DNA from: Nocardioides sp. S5
Lineage (GTDB): Bacteria; Actinomycetota; Actinomycetes; Propionibacteriales; Nocardioidaceae
DNA length: 64,000 bases
Direction of reading: 5' to 3'
Assembly: GCF_017310035.1 (NCBI RefSeq)
Contig: NZ_CP022296.1
Span: forward strand, 3,100,001 to 3,164,000
Shown: piece by piece, positions 46,211 through 56,807 of the stretch
Position numbering within the stretch: position 1 is the first letter of the stretch
Layout of the letters: every line of letters begins with the position of its first letter
The notes under the pieces: model-generated
Seen by the model: the letters and a program-made list of their open reading frames with translations, nothing else
Database searches by the model: none
Told to the model about the DNA's origin: nothing
Position numbers and translations under genes: made by a program

Positions 46211-46786
46211 ATGAACCGCAACCGGCGTATCACCGCCACCCTGCTCGCGACGGCCGCCCTGGCTGCCCCGTCCGCCCTGGCCAGCACGGCCGAGGCCCGG
46301 CCCGACAAGCCGGCCAAGACGGTCAAGTCCCAGTCCAAGCAGCTGCTCAAGGACATCGCGGGCAAGGACAAGCGCCTCGCCCGCATGGCCACCAGCAACG
46401 CCGTCGAGGGCCTCGCCGACGACACCGAGGCCGAGGTCGTCGCCAACGTGACCGACGCGCGGACGGCCCTGGCCGACCTCGCGACCACGGTCGAGGCCGC
46501 GGACAGCACGGTCGACACCCGTGCGGCACGCAAGGAGCTGCGCTCCTTCCGGGTCGAGAACTTCCGCATCGTCGTCAACGTGGTGAAGAAGGTGGAGCGC
46601 CTCGAGGAGGCTGCCGCCGCCGACCCCGAGGCCGTCGTGCACCTCGCCGCTGCCGAGGCCGCTGCGCTGGAGATCACCGCCACCAGCACCAAGGCCGACA
46701 TCCGCGCCGTGCGCGCGCACGTCCAGGCGGCGCAGGCCGAGCTCGAGGGCGACACGGAGACCGAGACCGAGGGCGCCACCGCCTGA
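46211..46786 (+). CDS. Secreted helical protein of unknown function
   Basis: The 191-residue product has a signal peptide (MNRNRRITATLLATAALAAP...STAEA) and a mature part of predicted long helices rich in Ala, Glu, Lys and Val, with no Cys. It resembles a secreted coiled-coil protein. ACAGGAG lies ahead of ATG 46211. A terminator follows at 46804. It diverges from the GNAT gene across a 167-bp region. No family recognised. Confidence 0.65.
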   Translation: MNRNRRITATLLATAALAAPSALASTAEARPDKPAKTVKSQSKQLLKDIAGKDKRLARMATSNAVEGLADDTEAEVVANVTDARTALADLATTVEAADSTVDTRAARKELRSFRVENFRIVVNVVKKVERLEEAAAADPEAVVHLAAAEAAALEITATSTKADIRAVRAHVQAAQAELEGDTETETEGATA

Positions 46787-46803
46787 GTCCGGCCCTCTCA
46801 CCG

Positions 46804-46843
46804 CGACGGGCGGTCCATCTCTGGGGGGATGGGCCGCCCGTCG
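46804..46843. terminator. Terminator after the secreted helical protein
   Basis: CGACGGGCGGTCCATC (46804-46819) and GATGGGCCGCCCGTCG (46828-46843) pair over 16 bases with one G-T wobble and an 8-base loop, followed by TCATTT. It lies 17 bases after the stop codon at 46786. Confidence 0.7.
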
Positions 46844-46902
46844 TCATTTCCGGACGCCGGTCGGGAACGCAACCAGATCGCTTCCCGCGGCGTCTCCTCA
46901 GC

Positions 46903-47784
46903 ATGACCACCGCGCCGACCGGGCCGTTGCCGCTGCCGGCCCGCCTCACCGCTCCTCCGCGCCTGACCCAGCGCCACCCGTGGCTGCTGCCCGTCGCGAA
47001 GCTCGCCCACCGCACTCGACGGCGTACGCAGTGGGTGCGGGACGGGTGGTCGGGCCGGGTGGCGTGGGCGGCCCGCCGCGACACCGTGGACCTCCCGGTT
47101 CGGGTGAAGCAGCACGGCTCACTGCTGCTGCGCGAGCTCGCGCCCGACCAGATGCGGCTCCAGCACAGCAAGGTGACCAACCTCCGCCTCGCCGCCCAGA
47201 GGCTGGACGGGATCGTGATCGGGCCCGGCGAGACCTTCTCCTTCAACCGCGTGGTGGGCAACTGCACCCGGCGCAAGGGCTACGTCGACGGGATGAGGCT
47301 GGCCGACGGCCTGGCCGAGGCCGGTGTCGGCGGCGGCATCTGCCAGCTGGCCAACCTCGTCCACTGGATGGTGCTGCACTCGCCGCTGACCGTCGTGGAG
47401 CGCTCCGAGCACTCCTTCGACCCCTTTCCCGACACCGGGCGGGTGCTGCCCTGGGGCGTGGGCTGCTCGATCGTCTACAACTACGTCGACCTGGTCGTGC
47501 GCAACGACACCGCGCACCCGTTCCAGCTGCGGGCCTGGGTCGGCGACCGCTACCTCCATGGCCAGCTGCGCACCGACGAGCCGCCCGTGCACTCCTACGC
47601 CGTGGAGGCGCGCGGCGAGCAGTTCCTGCGCCGCGACGACCGGGTCTACCGCCGCAACCAGATCTGGCGACGCGTCCTCGACCGACGCACCGGCGAGCAG
47701 GTCGGCAAGGAGCTGGTGAAGAGCAACTGCGCGCTCGTGGTCTACGAGCCCGGGCCGGACGTCGAGGTCATCGACCTCGGCTGA
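46903..47784 (+). CDS. VanW-family protein
   Basis: A 293-residue cytoplasmic protein containing the VanW domain: LRLAAQRLDGIVIGPGETFS, FNRVVGNCTRRKGYVDGMRL, AEAGVGGGICQLANLVHWMV and ERSEHSFDPFPDTGRVLPWG. VanW was named from vancomycin-resistance clusters but its biochemical role is not known, and no resistance gene is nearby. ATG 46903 is the start. Its 3-prime end overlaps the convergent amidohydrolase by 17 bases. Confidence 0.85.
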   Translation: MTTAPTGPLPLPARLTAPPRLTQRHPWLLPVAKLAHRTRRRTQWVRDGWSGRVAWAARRDTVDLPVRVKQHGSLLLRELAPDQMRLQHSKVTNLRLAAQRLDGIVIGPGETFSFNRVVGNCTRRKGYVDGMRLADGLAEAGVGGGICQLANLVHWMVLHSPLTVVERSEHSFDPFPDTGRVLPWGVGCSIVYNYVDLVVRNDTAHPFQLRAWVGDRYLHGQLRTDEPPVHSYAVEARGEQFLRRDDRVYRRNQIWRRVLDRRTGEQVGKELVKSNCALVVYEPGPDVEVIDLG

Positions 47785-48841
47785 CGCCGCGCAGCACCAC
47801 CGCGGTCGGCGTACGCAGCACCGACAGGTCCGCACGCGGGTCGCGGTCGTAGACCACGAAGTCCGCGGAGGCGCCCTCGGTCAGGCCGTCGACCCCGAGC
47901 CACTCGCGGGCACGCCAGCTCGCCGCCCCCAGGGCGTCGTGGGGCGACATCCCGATGCGCACGAGCGCCTCGACCTCGCCCGCGATGTTGCCGTGGCGGC
48001 TGATCCCGCCCCCGTCGGAGCCGGCGTAGATCGGCACGCCCGCCTCGTGGGCGGCCATGATCGTTCCGGGCATCCGGGCGTAGAGGTCGGTCATCGTCGA
48101 GGCGTAGGCCGGGAACTTCTCCGCACCCGCCGCCGCGTGCTCGGGGAACTTGTCGAGCTGCATGACCGTCGGCACCAGCCTGGTGCCGTGCTCGACCATG
48201 ACGTCGATGAGGTCCTCGGTGAGGCCCGTGCCGTGCTCGATGCAGTCGATGCCGGCCTCGATCAGACCGGGCAGCACGCCGTGGCCGAAGCAGTGGGCGG
48301 TGACCTTGGCCCCCTCGGCGTGGGCGGCGTCGATCGCAGCGGCGAAGGCCTCCGCGGGGAACGACGGGGCGAGGTCGCCCTCGTCGCGGGAGATCCAGTC
48401 GCCGACCAGCTTGATCCAGCCGTCGCCGTTGCGCGCCTCCTGCGCGGCGTACGTCGCCAGGTCGGCGGGCTCGACCTCGTGGGCGTAGCCGCGGATGTAG
48501 CGCCGCGTCGCGGCGATGTGGCGCCCGCAGCGGATCAGCCGGGGCAGGTCGTCGCGGTCGTGGATCCAACGGGTGTCGGCAGCCGATCCCGCGTCGCGGA
48601 TGAGGAGCGCTCCCCCGTCGCGGTCGGCGAGCGCCTGCTGCTCGGTGGCCTCGTCGTCGGTCGCCCCGAAGTCGTCGAGCCCGAGGTGGCAGTGCGCGTC
48701 GACCAGGCCCGGCACGATCCATCCCTCCGCCACGGTGTCGGCGCCGGGCTGCGGCTCGTAGGTGATCCGACCGTCGACGACGTAGAGGTCGCGGGCCTCT
48801 CCGTCGGGCAGGACCGGGCCACGGAAGCGCTGGGCAGTCAT
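47768..48841 (-). CDS. Metal-dependent amidohydrolase
   Basis: A 357-residue TIM-barrel hydrolase. Metal ligands are visible in PGLVDAHCHLGLDDF (HxH), TAHCFGHGVLPGLIEAGIDC with EHGTGL, and Asp in IYAGSDGGGISRHGNI. This pattern fits the imidazolonepropionase/prolidase-like group. No signal peptide. It starts at ATG 48841 (MTAQRFRGPVLP) after an adjustment from a longer open frame. Substrate unknown. Confidence 0.85.
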   Translation of the reverse strand: MTAQRFRGPVLPDGEARDLYVVDGRITYEPQPGADTVAEGWIVPGLVDAHCHLGLDDFGATDDEATEQQALADRDGGALLIRDAGSAADTRWIHDRDDLPRLIRCGRHIAATRRYIRGYAHEVEPADLATYAAQEARNGDGWIKLVGDWISRDEGDLAPSFPAEAFAAAIDAAHAEGAKVTAHCFGHGVLPGLIEAGIDCIEHGTGLTEDLIDVMVEHGTRLVPTVMQLDKFPEHAAAGAEKFPAYASTMTDLYARMPGTIMAAHEAGVPIYAGSDGGGISRHGNIAGEVEALVRIGMSPHDALGAASWRAREWLGVDGLTEGASADFVVYDRDPRADLSVLRTPTAVVLRGVSRGR

Positions 48842-48912
48842 GTGACCGACCCTAGTCACGCACCCGCACGGGTGTGGGAGGGGTGGTCCAGACCACTTAC
48901 CGTCGAACCGAT

Positions 48913-48959
48913 GTCCGGGTGCCGGCCACCTTGTTCCGGGAGGGAACGCGGCACCGGAC
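48913..48959 (+). promoter_or_regulatory. Structured leader of the secreted protein at 49011
   Basis: GTCCGG, one unpaired G, and TGCCG (48913-48924) pair with CGGCACCGGAC (48949-48959); inside, GTTCC (about 48933-48937) faces GGGAAC (48942-48947). The folded region ends about 50 bases before ATG 49011, which has GGGAGGA. It resembles a riboswitch-like leader only in shape; no known class was recognised. Confidence 0.4.
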
Positions 48960-49010
48960 GACCTGGCCCCCAGCCGGTCGCGACGGGCATCGTCTTGGGA
49001 GGAAAAAAGC

Positions 49011-49649
49011 ATGACCAACAACGCACGAAGCATCTCCAGTCGCGTCTCAACGGCGCTCACCACCAGCGTCCTCGCCCTCGTGATGGCCGTGGGCCTCACA
49101 TCGGTCGGCATCGGAGCGGCCTCCGCCGCGCCGGGCACGCCCTCGCCGAAGACGGTCGTGGGCAAGTCCGACCAGGGGAAGATGACCAGCAAGGTCGTCG
49201 GGCGCACGTCCGAGGGCGACAGGGTGAAGGGCACCTTCACCCCGACCCGCTTCGTCGAGCGTGACGGCACGCTCTACGCCAAGGGGTTCCTCGAGGGCAA
49301 GATCGTCACGAAGGGTGGCAAGGTCACGAAGTTCAGCGGCATCAAGAAGATGCCGGTCAAGAAGATCAACGGCCAGTCGGCTGCCGGTGCACGTACGTCG
49401 GCCCGCGCTGCGGCCTGCGACGTCCTGAACCTCGTGCTCGGCCCGCTCGACCTCAACGTCCTGGGGCTCCAGGTGAGCCTCCAGCGCGTCGTGCTCGACA
49501 TCGTCGCCGTGTCGGGTGCCGGGCAGCTGCTCGGCAACCTGCTCTGCGCCGTGGCCGGGCTGCTCGACGGTGGCCTGCTCGCCGGCATCCTGGGCCAGCT
49601 CACCACCCTGCTCAACCAGATCCTCGGCGCACTGAACCTCGGGGTCTGA
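49011..49649 (+). CDS. Secreted protein of unknown function
   Basis: The 212-residue product has a long signal peptide (SVLALVMAVGLTSVGIGAAS, cleaved after ASA) and a mature part with a basic beta-like region (KVVGRTSEGDRVKGTFTPTR) then a Leu/Gly-rich C-terminus (DVLNLVLGPLDLNVLGLQV, LLDGGLLAGILGQL) that is more hydrophobic than a usual secreted protein and may lie in the membrane. It has two Cys at about residues 140 and 180. A strong ribosome binding site (GGGAGGA) and a terminator bracket it. Many Nocardioidaceae have similar proteins; function unknown. Confidence 0.7.
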   Translation: MTNNARSISSRVSTALTTSVLALVMAVGLTSVGIGAASAAPGTPSPKTVVGKSDQGKMTSKVVGRTSEGDRVKGTFTPTRFVERDGTLYAKGFLEGKIVTKGGKVTKFSGIKKMPVKKINGQSAAGARTSARAAACDVLNLVLGPLDLNVLGLQVSLQRVVLDIVAVSGAGQLLGNLLCAVAGLLDGGLLAGILGQLTTLLNQILGALNLGV

Positions 49650-49666
49650 CCGCACCAGTCACCATC

Positions 49667-49695
49667 GGTGGCGCCGGCCTGGGGGCGGCGCCACC
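49667..49695. terminator. Terminator between convergent genes
   Basis: GGTGGCGCCG (49667-49676) and CGGCGCCACC (49686-49695) pair over 10 bases with a 9-base loop. It lies 17 bases after the secreted-protein stop at 49649 and 19 bases before the NYN gene end at 49715, so it can end transcription from both sides. Confidence 0.65.
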
Positions 49696-49714
49696 ACCCG
49701 GGACCGACGTCGTC

Positions 49715-50074
49715 TCAGATGCGGTCCAGCAGCCACGACGGGCTGACCACCTGCGCCGGCGACACGTTCGCAGCCAGCGCCCGGTCGGCGGTCACCACGG
49801 TGACCCGGGCGCCCGACTCCGCGGCGATGCGCGCCTGCTCGCGGATCTCGCGGTCGCCGTCGCGCGAGGCGTGCACCGTCCTCACGTGCGCATCGCGTCC
49901 CGCGCGGACGCCGCCCTTGGCCTGTCCCTCGAGCACCAGCACGATCTCGTCGTACGCCGTGTCGGCGACCAGCAGGCGCTCGTGCAGGCGCCGCGCGGCG
50001 CCCGCGCGGTCCTTCCACCAGCCGTCGGGCACGGACCCGACGACGTTCGCGCCATCGACGACCAGGACCGTCAC
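49715..50074 (-). CDS. NYN/PIN-like domain protein
   Basis: A 119-residue protein with the NYN (N4BP1/YacP-like) nuclease fold: VLVVDGANVVGSVPDGWWK (first Asp), YDEIVLVLEGQAKGG, DREIREQARIAAESGARVTV and VVTADRALAANV (Asp). The acidic residues are those expected to bind metal, so RNase activity is possible. It starts four bases inside the end of ffh (ATGA), so it would be made with the SRP protein. Confidence 0.8.
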   Translation of the reverse strand: MTVLVVDGANVVGSVPDGWWKDRAGAARRLHERLLVADTAYDEIVLVLEGQAKGGVRAGRDAHVRTVHASRDGDREIREQARIAAESGARVTVVTADRALAANVSPAQVVSPSWLLDRI

Positions 50075-51654
50075 TTGAGGAACTGCGAGAAGTCCTTGGG
50101 CAGGTTGAGCTGCTCAGCAGCCTTCTCGTAGTCGACCTCGGCACCGTCGGGGTTGCCGAACGGGTTGCCGGCCTTCTCCGCAGCGGCGGCCTGCTCGGCG
50201 GCCTTCTGCTGGGCGGCCTTCGCCGGGTTGCCCGAGACGCGCTTCTTGCCCTTCTTGCCCTTGGCCGGCTGCTTGGCACCGCCGCGCTTGCCGCCGGCGC
50301 CGGGCAGTCCCGGCATCCCGGGCATCCCGGGCATCCCGCCCCCGCGGGCCATCGACTCCATCATCTTGCGCGCCTCGAAGAAGCGGTCGACGAGCTGGTT
50401 GACGTCGGAGACCTGGCGGCCGGAGCCCTTGGCGATGCGGGCGCGGCGCGAGCCGTCGATGATCTTGGGGTTCTCCCGCTCGGCGGGGGTCATCGACTGG
50501 ATGATCGCCTGGATGCGGTCGATCTCGCGCTCGTCGAAGTTCTCGAGCTGGTCGCGGAACTGCCCCATGCCCGGGAGCATCCCCATGATCTTGGTCATCG
50601 AGCCGAGCTTGCGGATCTGCATCATCTGCTGGAGGAAGTCCTCCAGGGTGAAGCCGCCCTTGGTCGCGAGCTTCTCGGCCGCCTTCATCGACTGCTCGGA
50701 GTCGAAGGCCTTCTCCGCCTGCTCGATCAGGGTGAGCATGTCGCCCATGTCGAGGATGCGCGAGGCCATCCGGTCGGGGTGGAAGGTGTCGAAGTCGGTC
50801 ATCTTCTCGCCGCTGGAGGCGAACATGACGGGCTTGCCGGTGATCGAGCGGATCGACAGGGCCGCACCACCGCGGGCGTCACCGTCGAGCTTGGTGAGCA
50901 CGACGCCGTCGAAGCCGACGCCGTCGAGGAAGGCCTGCGCGGTGGTGACCGCGTCCTGGCCGATCATCGCGTCGACGACGAAGAGCACCTCGTCGGGCTG
51001 CACCGCGTCGCGGATGTCGGCGGCCTGCTGCATCAGGGTCTGGTCGACACCGAGGCGGCCGGCGGTGTCGATGATCACGACGTCGTGGAGCTTGCGGCGG
51101 GCCTCCTCGATGGAGGCGCGGGCGACCTCGACGGGGTCGCCGGTGCCGTTGCCGGGCGAGGGCGCGAAGACCGGGACGCCGGCGCGCTCGCCGTTGACCT
51201 GGAGCTGCTGCACCGCGTTGGGGCGCTGCAGGTCGGCCGCGACCAGCATGGGGGTCTTGTCCTGCTCCTTGAGCCAGAGCGCGAGCTTGGCCGCGAGCGT
51301 CGTCTTGCCGGCACCCTGGAGGCCGGCGAGCATGATGACCGTCGGACCGGACTTGGCGTAGCGCAGCCGGCGGGTCTCGCCGCCGAGGACCGTCACGAGC
51401 TCCTCGTGGACGATCTTGATGATCTGCTGGGCCGGGTTGAGCGCCCCGCTGACCTCCTCGGAGCGGGCCCGCTCCTTCACCGCGCCGACGAACTCCTTGA
51501 CGACCGGCAGGGCGACGTCGGCCTCGAGCAGCGCGATGCGGATCTCGCGCGCGGTCGCGTCGATGTCGGCCTCGGAGAGCCGTCCCTTGCCGCGCAGGTT
51601 CTTGAAGGTGTCGGCAAGGCGGTCGGAGAGTGTGGCGAACACGGTGTGGGTCAA
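50071..51654 (-). CDS. ffh: Signal recognition particle protein Ffh
   Basis: A 527-residue GTPase that binds signal sequences and 4.5S RNA and delivers ribosomes to FtsY. It has the N domain, the G domain (GLQGAGKTTLAAKLALWLK, DTAGRLGVDQTLM, LTKLDGDARGG) and the M domain with Met-rich helices (QQMMQIRKLGSMTKIMGMLP). After it is a Gly/Met-rich low-complexity region (MARGGGMPGMPGMPGLPG) and a Lys-rich tail. ATG 51654 follows no close gene. The NYN gene follows with a 4-base overlap. Confidence 0.97.
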   Translation of the reverse strand: MTHTVFATLSDRLADTFKNLRGKGRLSEADIDATAREIRIALLEADVALPVVKEFVGAVKERARSEEVSGALNPAQQIIKIVHEELVTVLGGETRRLRYAKSGPTVIMLAGLQGAGKTTLAAKLALWLKEQDKTPMLVAADLQRPNAVQQLQVNGERAGVPVFAPSPGNGTGDPVEVARASIEEARRKLHDVVIIDTAGRLGVDQTLMQQAADIRDAVQPDEVLFVVDAMIGQDAVTTAQAFLDGVGFDGVVLTKLDGDARGGAALSIRSITGKPVMFASSGEKMTDFDTFHPDRMASRILDMGDMLTLIEQAEKAFDSEQSMKAAEKLATKGGFTLEDFLQQMMQIRKLGSMTKIMGMLPGMGQFRDQLENFDEREIDRIQAIIQSMTPAERENPKIIDGSRRARIAKGSGRQVSDVNQLVDRFFEARKMMESMARGGGMPGMPGMPGLPGAGGKRGGAKQPAKGKKGKKRVSGNPAKAAQQKAAEQAAAAEKAGNPFGNPDGAEVDYEKAAEQLNLPKDFSQFLK

Positions 51655-51768
51655 TCCCTCGCATCGATGGCTGGATCAGGGTGCTACGACGCGCAAGCCT
51701 AGCCGCCGGACCCGCCGCGTCCCGCCTCGGCGACGCCCGTGCCGCGAGCCCGGCCGACCGCCGGGCGC

Positions 51769-53991
51769 TCAACCGCCGAGCGCGGTGCGTACGGCGTGCG
51801 CGGCGGCAGCGGCGCGCTCCTCGGTGGGTCGCACCCCCCCGACCTCCTGCACGTAGAACACGTCCACGGCCTGTGGCCCCAGCGTGGAGACGTGCGCGGA
51901 CGCGACGGTGAGCCCCAGCCGCGCGAGAATGGTGAGCACCCGGTGGACCACCCCGGGGCGGTCGGAGGTGCGGATCTCGAGCACGAGCGAGGCGCGCGAG
52001 GCGTCGGGACGCACCTCGACGATCGGCGGCAGCTCGCCGTCCGGACGCGCGCCCAGCTCGGGAAGCTGCTGGCTGCCCTCGACGACCCGCCGGATCCGCT
52101 CCCGCACGACCGCGGCGTCGAGGTAGGCGTCGGGCACCTCCCACGCGCTGACGCCCCACTCACCCTCCGCGTCCATCTGCGACCACGCTCGGGCGGCGTG
52201 CACGGGCACCCTCAGCGCCGCGAGCCCGCCGGCGACGTCGGCGAGCAGCCCGACCCGGTCGGCGGCGATGACGGTGACGGTCGCACCGACCTCGTGCGGG
52301 GCGACGTCGACGGACACGGCGGTGGCGTCACGGCGTACGGCGTCGGGCACGGGCAGCGTCTCGACAGGGACGGCGTGGGCGATCTCCGCACCGAGCGCGG
52401 TGCCCGCGCGCGCGACCAGCCGGTCGACGAGCGAGGCCCGCCACGCCGTCCAGGCCGCCGGCGACGCGGCACGGGCGTCGGCCTCGGTGAGGGCGCGCAG
52501 CAGCTCGAGGCTGGCGCCGTCGGGCACGTGGGTGAGGAGCTCGGCGGTGGTTGCCGGGTCGTCGGGGTCGCGGGTGGTGGCGAGGGTCGCCAGCAGCAGG
52601 TGCCAGCGCACGAGGGAGGCGACCACCTCGGCGTCCAGGTCGGTGAAGCCCATCCGCGCCACGATCTTGCGGGCCAGCGGCTCGCCGGCGACGGAGTGGT
52701 CGTGCAGCGAGCCCTTGCCGATGTCGTGGAGCAGCGCCGCGACCAGCAGCAGGTCGGGACGGCGTACGCCCCGGATCAGCGCACCGGCCTCCGCGCAGGT
52801 CTCCACGACGTGGCGGTCGACGGTGAAGCGGTGGATCGCCGAGGCGTGCGGCAGGAGCCGGATCTGCTCCCACTCGGGCAGGAAGGTCTCGATGCCGTCG
52901 ATCTCGTCGAGGGTCTCCCACACCGGCAGCAGGCCGTCACCACTGGCGAGCAGGCGCACCAGGGCGTCGCGCGCGGGGGCCGGCCACGGGACCGGCAGCT
53001 CGGCGCCCTCGCGCACCAGGCGGGCCGCGGTCGAGGGCGCCAGCACCAGGTCGCGACCGGCGGCCTCCGCGGCCGCGCGCAGCAGCAGCGTCGGGTCGTC
53101 GCCGGGACGGGTGCCCGCATCCAGGACGACCTCGCCACGGGACACCGCGATGCCGGGAGCGATGCGCTCGAGGGCGGGCGTGCGCCGCCCCTTCTCCCCC
53201 GTCGCGCGCGCCGTCACCGCGTCCGTACGCCGCCACGCCAGGCGCGAGAGGTGCGCGATCCGGCGTCCGAGCGAGCGCACGTGGCGCTGCGCGGCACCGG
53301 CGTCGGCGAGCCCGAGGCGCTGCGCGAGCGGACCCCACATCTCGGGGGCGATCCGATCGCTGGGACGGCCCGCGAGGTCGTGGACCTCGTCGCGGACGTC
53401 GAGCAGCATCTGACGTGCCGACTCCAGCGCGGGCGTGGAGGCGTCGACGAGCCAGCTCGTCTCGATCGCCTTGAGCACCCCGGCGTCGCGGAGCCCGCCC
53501 TCGGACTCCTTCACGTCCGGCACGGAGGCGTGGGCGAGCTCACCGGTGACGTCGTGGCGCTTGAGGGTCATCGCCCTGAGCTCCGGCAGGCGGGTCCGCG
53601 CCTGGCGGCGCCAGTCGGCGAGCATCGTGGTGCGCAGGCGCAGGCTGAGACCGGGGTCGCCGGCGAGGTGGCGGGCGTCGAGCAGCCCTAGCGCGACCCG
53701 CAGGTCGGCGGCCGCCTCGACCACCTCGCCCATCGAGCGCACCGAGTGGTCGAGCCGGCGCCCGGAGTCCCAGAGGGGGTACCAGAGCGTGCTGCCGAGC
53801 TCACCGAGGTCGACTCCGTCGTCGTGGACGAGCACCACGTCGAGGTCGGAGTGCGGGGCGAGCTCGCCGCGCCCGTAGCCGCCGACCGCGACCAGGGCCA
53901 CCCCGGTGGCGGGCCCTGCGGAGGCAGCGTATGCCTCCCTGCAGAGCTCGTCGGCCGAGGTGGCCCTGGTCTGTCGCTGCGCCGCGGTCAC
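51769..53991 (-). CDS. glnD: [Protein-PII] uridylyltransferase/adenylyltransferase GlnD
   Basis: Modifies the PII protein GlnK in response to nitrogen status. The 740-residue product has the nucleotidyltransferase motif GGYGRGELAPHSDLDVVLV (N-terminal), the HD hydrolase motif LLVAALLHDIGKGSLHDHSV and two C-terminal ACT domains (about residues 570-740). In actinobacteria GlnD usually adenylylates rather than uridylylates PII. It is downstream of glnK with 25 bases between, on the minus strand. Confidence 0.95.
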   Translation of the reverse strand: MTAAQRQTRATSADELCREAYAASAGPATGVALVAVGGYGRGELAPHSDLDVVLVHDDGVDLGELGSTLWYPLWDSGRRLDHSVRSMGEVVEAAADLRVALGLLDARHLAGDPGLSLRLRTTMLADWRRQARTRLPELRAMTLKRHDVTGELAHASVPDVKESEGGLRDAGVLKAIETSWLVDASTPALESARQMLLDVRDEVHDLAGRPSDRIAPEMWGPLAQRLGLADAGAAQRHVRSLGRRIAHLSRLAWRRTDAVTARATGEKGRRTPALERIAPGIAVSRGEVVLDAGTRPGDDPTLLLRAAAEAAGRDLVLAPSTAARLVREGAELPVPWPAPARDALVRLLASGDGLLPVWETLDEIDGIETFLPEWEQIRLLPHASAIHRFTVDRHVVETCAEAGALIRGVRRPDLLLVAALLHDIGKGSLHDHSVAGEPLARKIVARMGFTDLDAEVVASLVRWHLLLATLATTRDPDDPATTAELLTHVPDGASLELLRALTEADARAASPAAWTAWRASLVDRLVARAGTALGAEIAHAVPVETLPVPDAVRRDATAVSVDVAPHEVGATVTVIAADRVGLLADVAGGLAALRVPVHAARAWSQMDAEGEWGVSAWEVPDAYLDAAVVRERIRRVVEGSQQLPELGARPDGELPPIVEVRPDASRASLVLEIRTSDRPGVVHRVLTILARLGLTVASAHVSTLGPQAVDVFYVQEVGGVRPTEERAAAAAHAVRTALGG

Positions 53992-54016
53992 TGCTGCGAT
54001 CCCGAGACGGTCGCCA

Positions 54017-55659
<1,643 letters not shown>

Positions 55660-55754
55660 AGAACCTCCAGGAAACGAACAGGGTGTGGGCCCGTGGCTCA
55701 TGACGCCGCTGTCATGGCGGGGCCCACGCGATGCTCCGCAGCCTGCGGGGAGGA

Positions 55755-55792
55755 GGTTTCACCCGTCCGCGACGGATGTTGCGGGCAGGCAA
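55755..55792 (-). promoter_or_regulatory. Candidate GlnR binding site upstream of amt
   Basis: On the minus strand, four 5-base elements with 6-base spacers read GTTGC, GCAAC, CGCGG and GAAAC, compared with the GlnR pattern GTnAC-n6-GAAAC-n6-GTnAC-n6-GAAAC. Elements 1, 2 and 4 fit well and element 3 poorly. The site lies about 95 bases upstream of the amt start. GlnR control of amt-glnK-glnD is established in other actinobacteria. Confidence 0.4.
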
Positions 55793-55862
55793 CGGAATCG
55801 CACCTCGTGTTACAGGTGTGTGAACGGATCGGGCGGCGCGCCCGCCTTGTTAGTGTTCGGCC

Positions 55863-56807
55863 GTGTCCAGACTGGCCGTGATGGCGCACTACGACGTCGC
55901 CGGGGAGCTGCGACCGCACGTGCGCGGGCAGGTGGAGGCGCTGGCCGCCTCGGTCGACACCCTGCTGGTCTGCACGACCGCCCAGCTGCGGGAGTCCGCC
56001 CGCGCCTGGCTGAGCGAGCGCGCGGTGCTGGTCGAGCGGGCCAACTACGGCTACGACTTCTTCAGCTACAAGGTCGGCCTCGACGCCGCGGGTGACCTGA
56101 CGGCGTACGACGAGGTGGTGGTCTGCAACGACACCTACGTCTTCGCCCTCGACTCCTACGACCGCGTCTTCGAGGAGATGGCGACGCGGCCGTGCGACTT
56201 CTGGGGACTCACCGGCGCCGAGCGCGTCGCCCCGCACATCCAGTCCTTCTTCATCGCCTTCCGCCCCTGGGTCGTCGCCTCGCGCGCCTTCACCACGTTC
56301 TGGGAGGAGATGGAGCCGATCTCCAAGCGACGCCAGGTCATCCGCCGCTACGAGGTCGGCATGTCCCGGCGCCTCTACGACGCGGGGTTCGTCTCCGACA
56401 CCTACTTCGTCGAGACACCCGAGGACCGGCGTATCGCCCGCGAGCGCATGCGGTGGTGGGCCGCGCACCGCTCCCACTTCCCCCGCACGCGCGCGGAGGT
56501 GCGCGAGTGGCGCGAGCGCGCCAACGAGCCGTGGAACCCGGCCCGCAGCCTGGCCGACCGCGTCCTCGACAACGCCCGCCTGCCCTACGTCAAGATCGAC
56601 ACCCTGCGCTACGACCCCTACAACCTCGACGCCGACCGGCTCCTCGAGCTGTGCGAGCGCCGTTTCCCCCAGCGCTTCGAGGGCGTGCGCGAGTTCCTCG
56701 AGGAGACCGCCCAGCACTACCCGTTGCGCGACACGGAGCGGCTGCTGCCGACACCGTTGGCGCTCGAGCCGCTGTTCCCGCGCGTGAGGTACTCGGATGC
56801 GCGGTGA
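55863..56807 (+). CDS. Rhamnan synthesis F-like glycan assembly protein
   Basis: A 314-residue protein with a GTG start. MSRLAVMAHYDVAGELRPHV, then ERANYGYDFFSYKVGL and DYVVVCNDTYV-like sequence and CDFWGLTGAERVAPHIQSFF match the RgpF (rhamnan synthesis protein F) family, which works on cell-surface polysaccharide. There are no transmembrane helices. The next gene starts 11 bases before its end, so both are likely co-translated. The exact sugar is unknown. Confidence 0.8.
   Translation: MSRLAVMAHYDVAGELRPHVRGQVEALAASVDTLLVCTTAQLRESARAWLSERAVLVERANYGYDFFSYKVGLDAAGDLTAYDEVVVCNDTYVFALDSYDRVFEEMATRPCDFWGLTGAERVAPHIQSFFIAFRPWVVASRAFTTFWEEMEPISKRRQVIRRYEVGMSRRLYDAGFVSDTYFVETPEDRRIARERMRWWAAHRSHFPRTRAEVREWRERANEPWNPARSLADRVLDNARLPYVKIDTLRYDPYNLDADRLLELCERRFPQRFEGVREFLEETAQHYPLRDTERLLPTPLALEPLFPRVRYSDAR

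Noticed and set aside
46903..47784. Vancomycin resistance cluster suggested by the VanW domain
   Set aside because: No vanA, vanH or vanX homologue is nearby and VanW-family proteins are widespread outside resistance clusters.
51655..51768. Hidden small gene between glnD and ffh
   Set aside because: No start codon with a ribosome binding site leads to a plausible ORF in these 114 bases.
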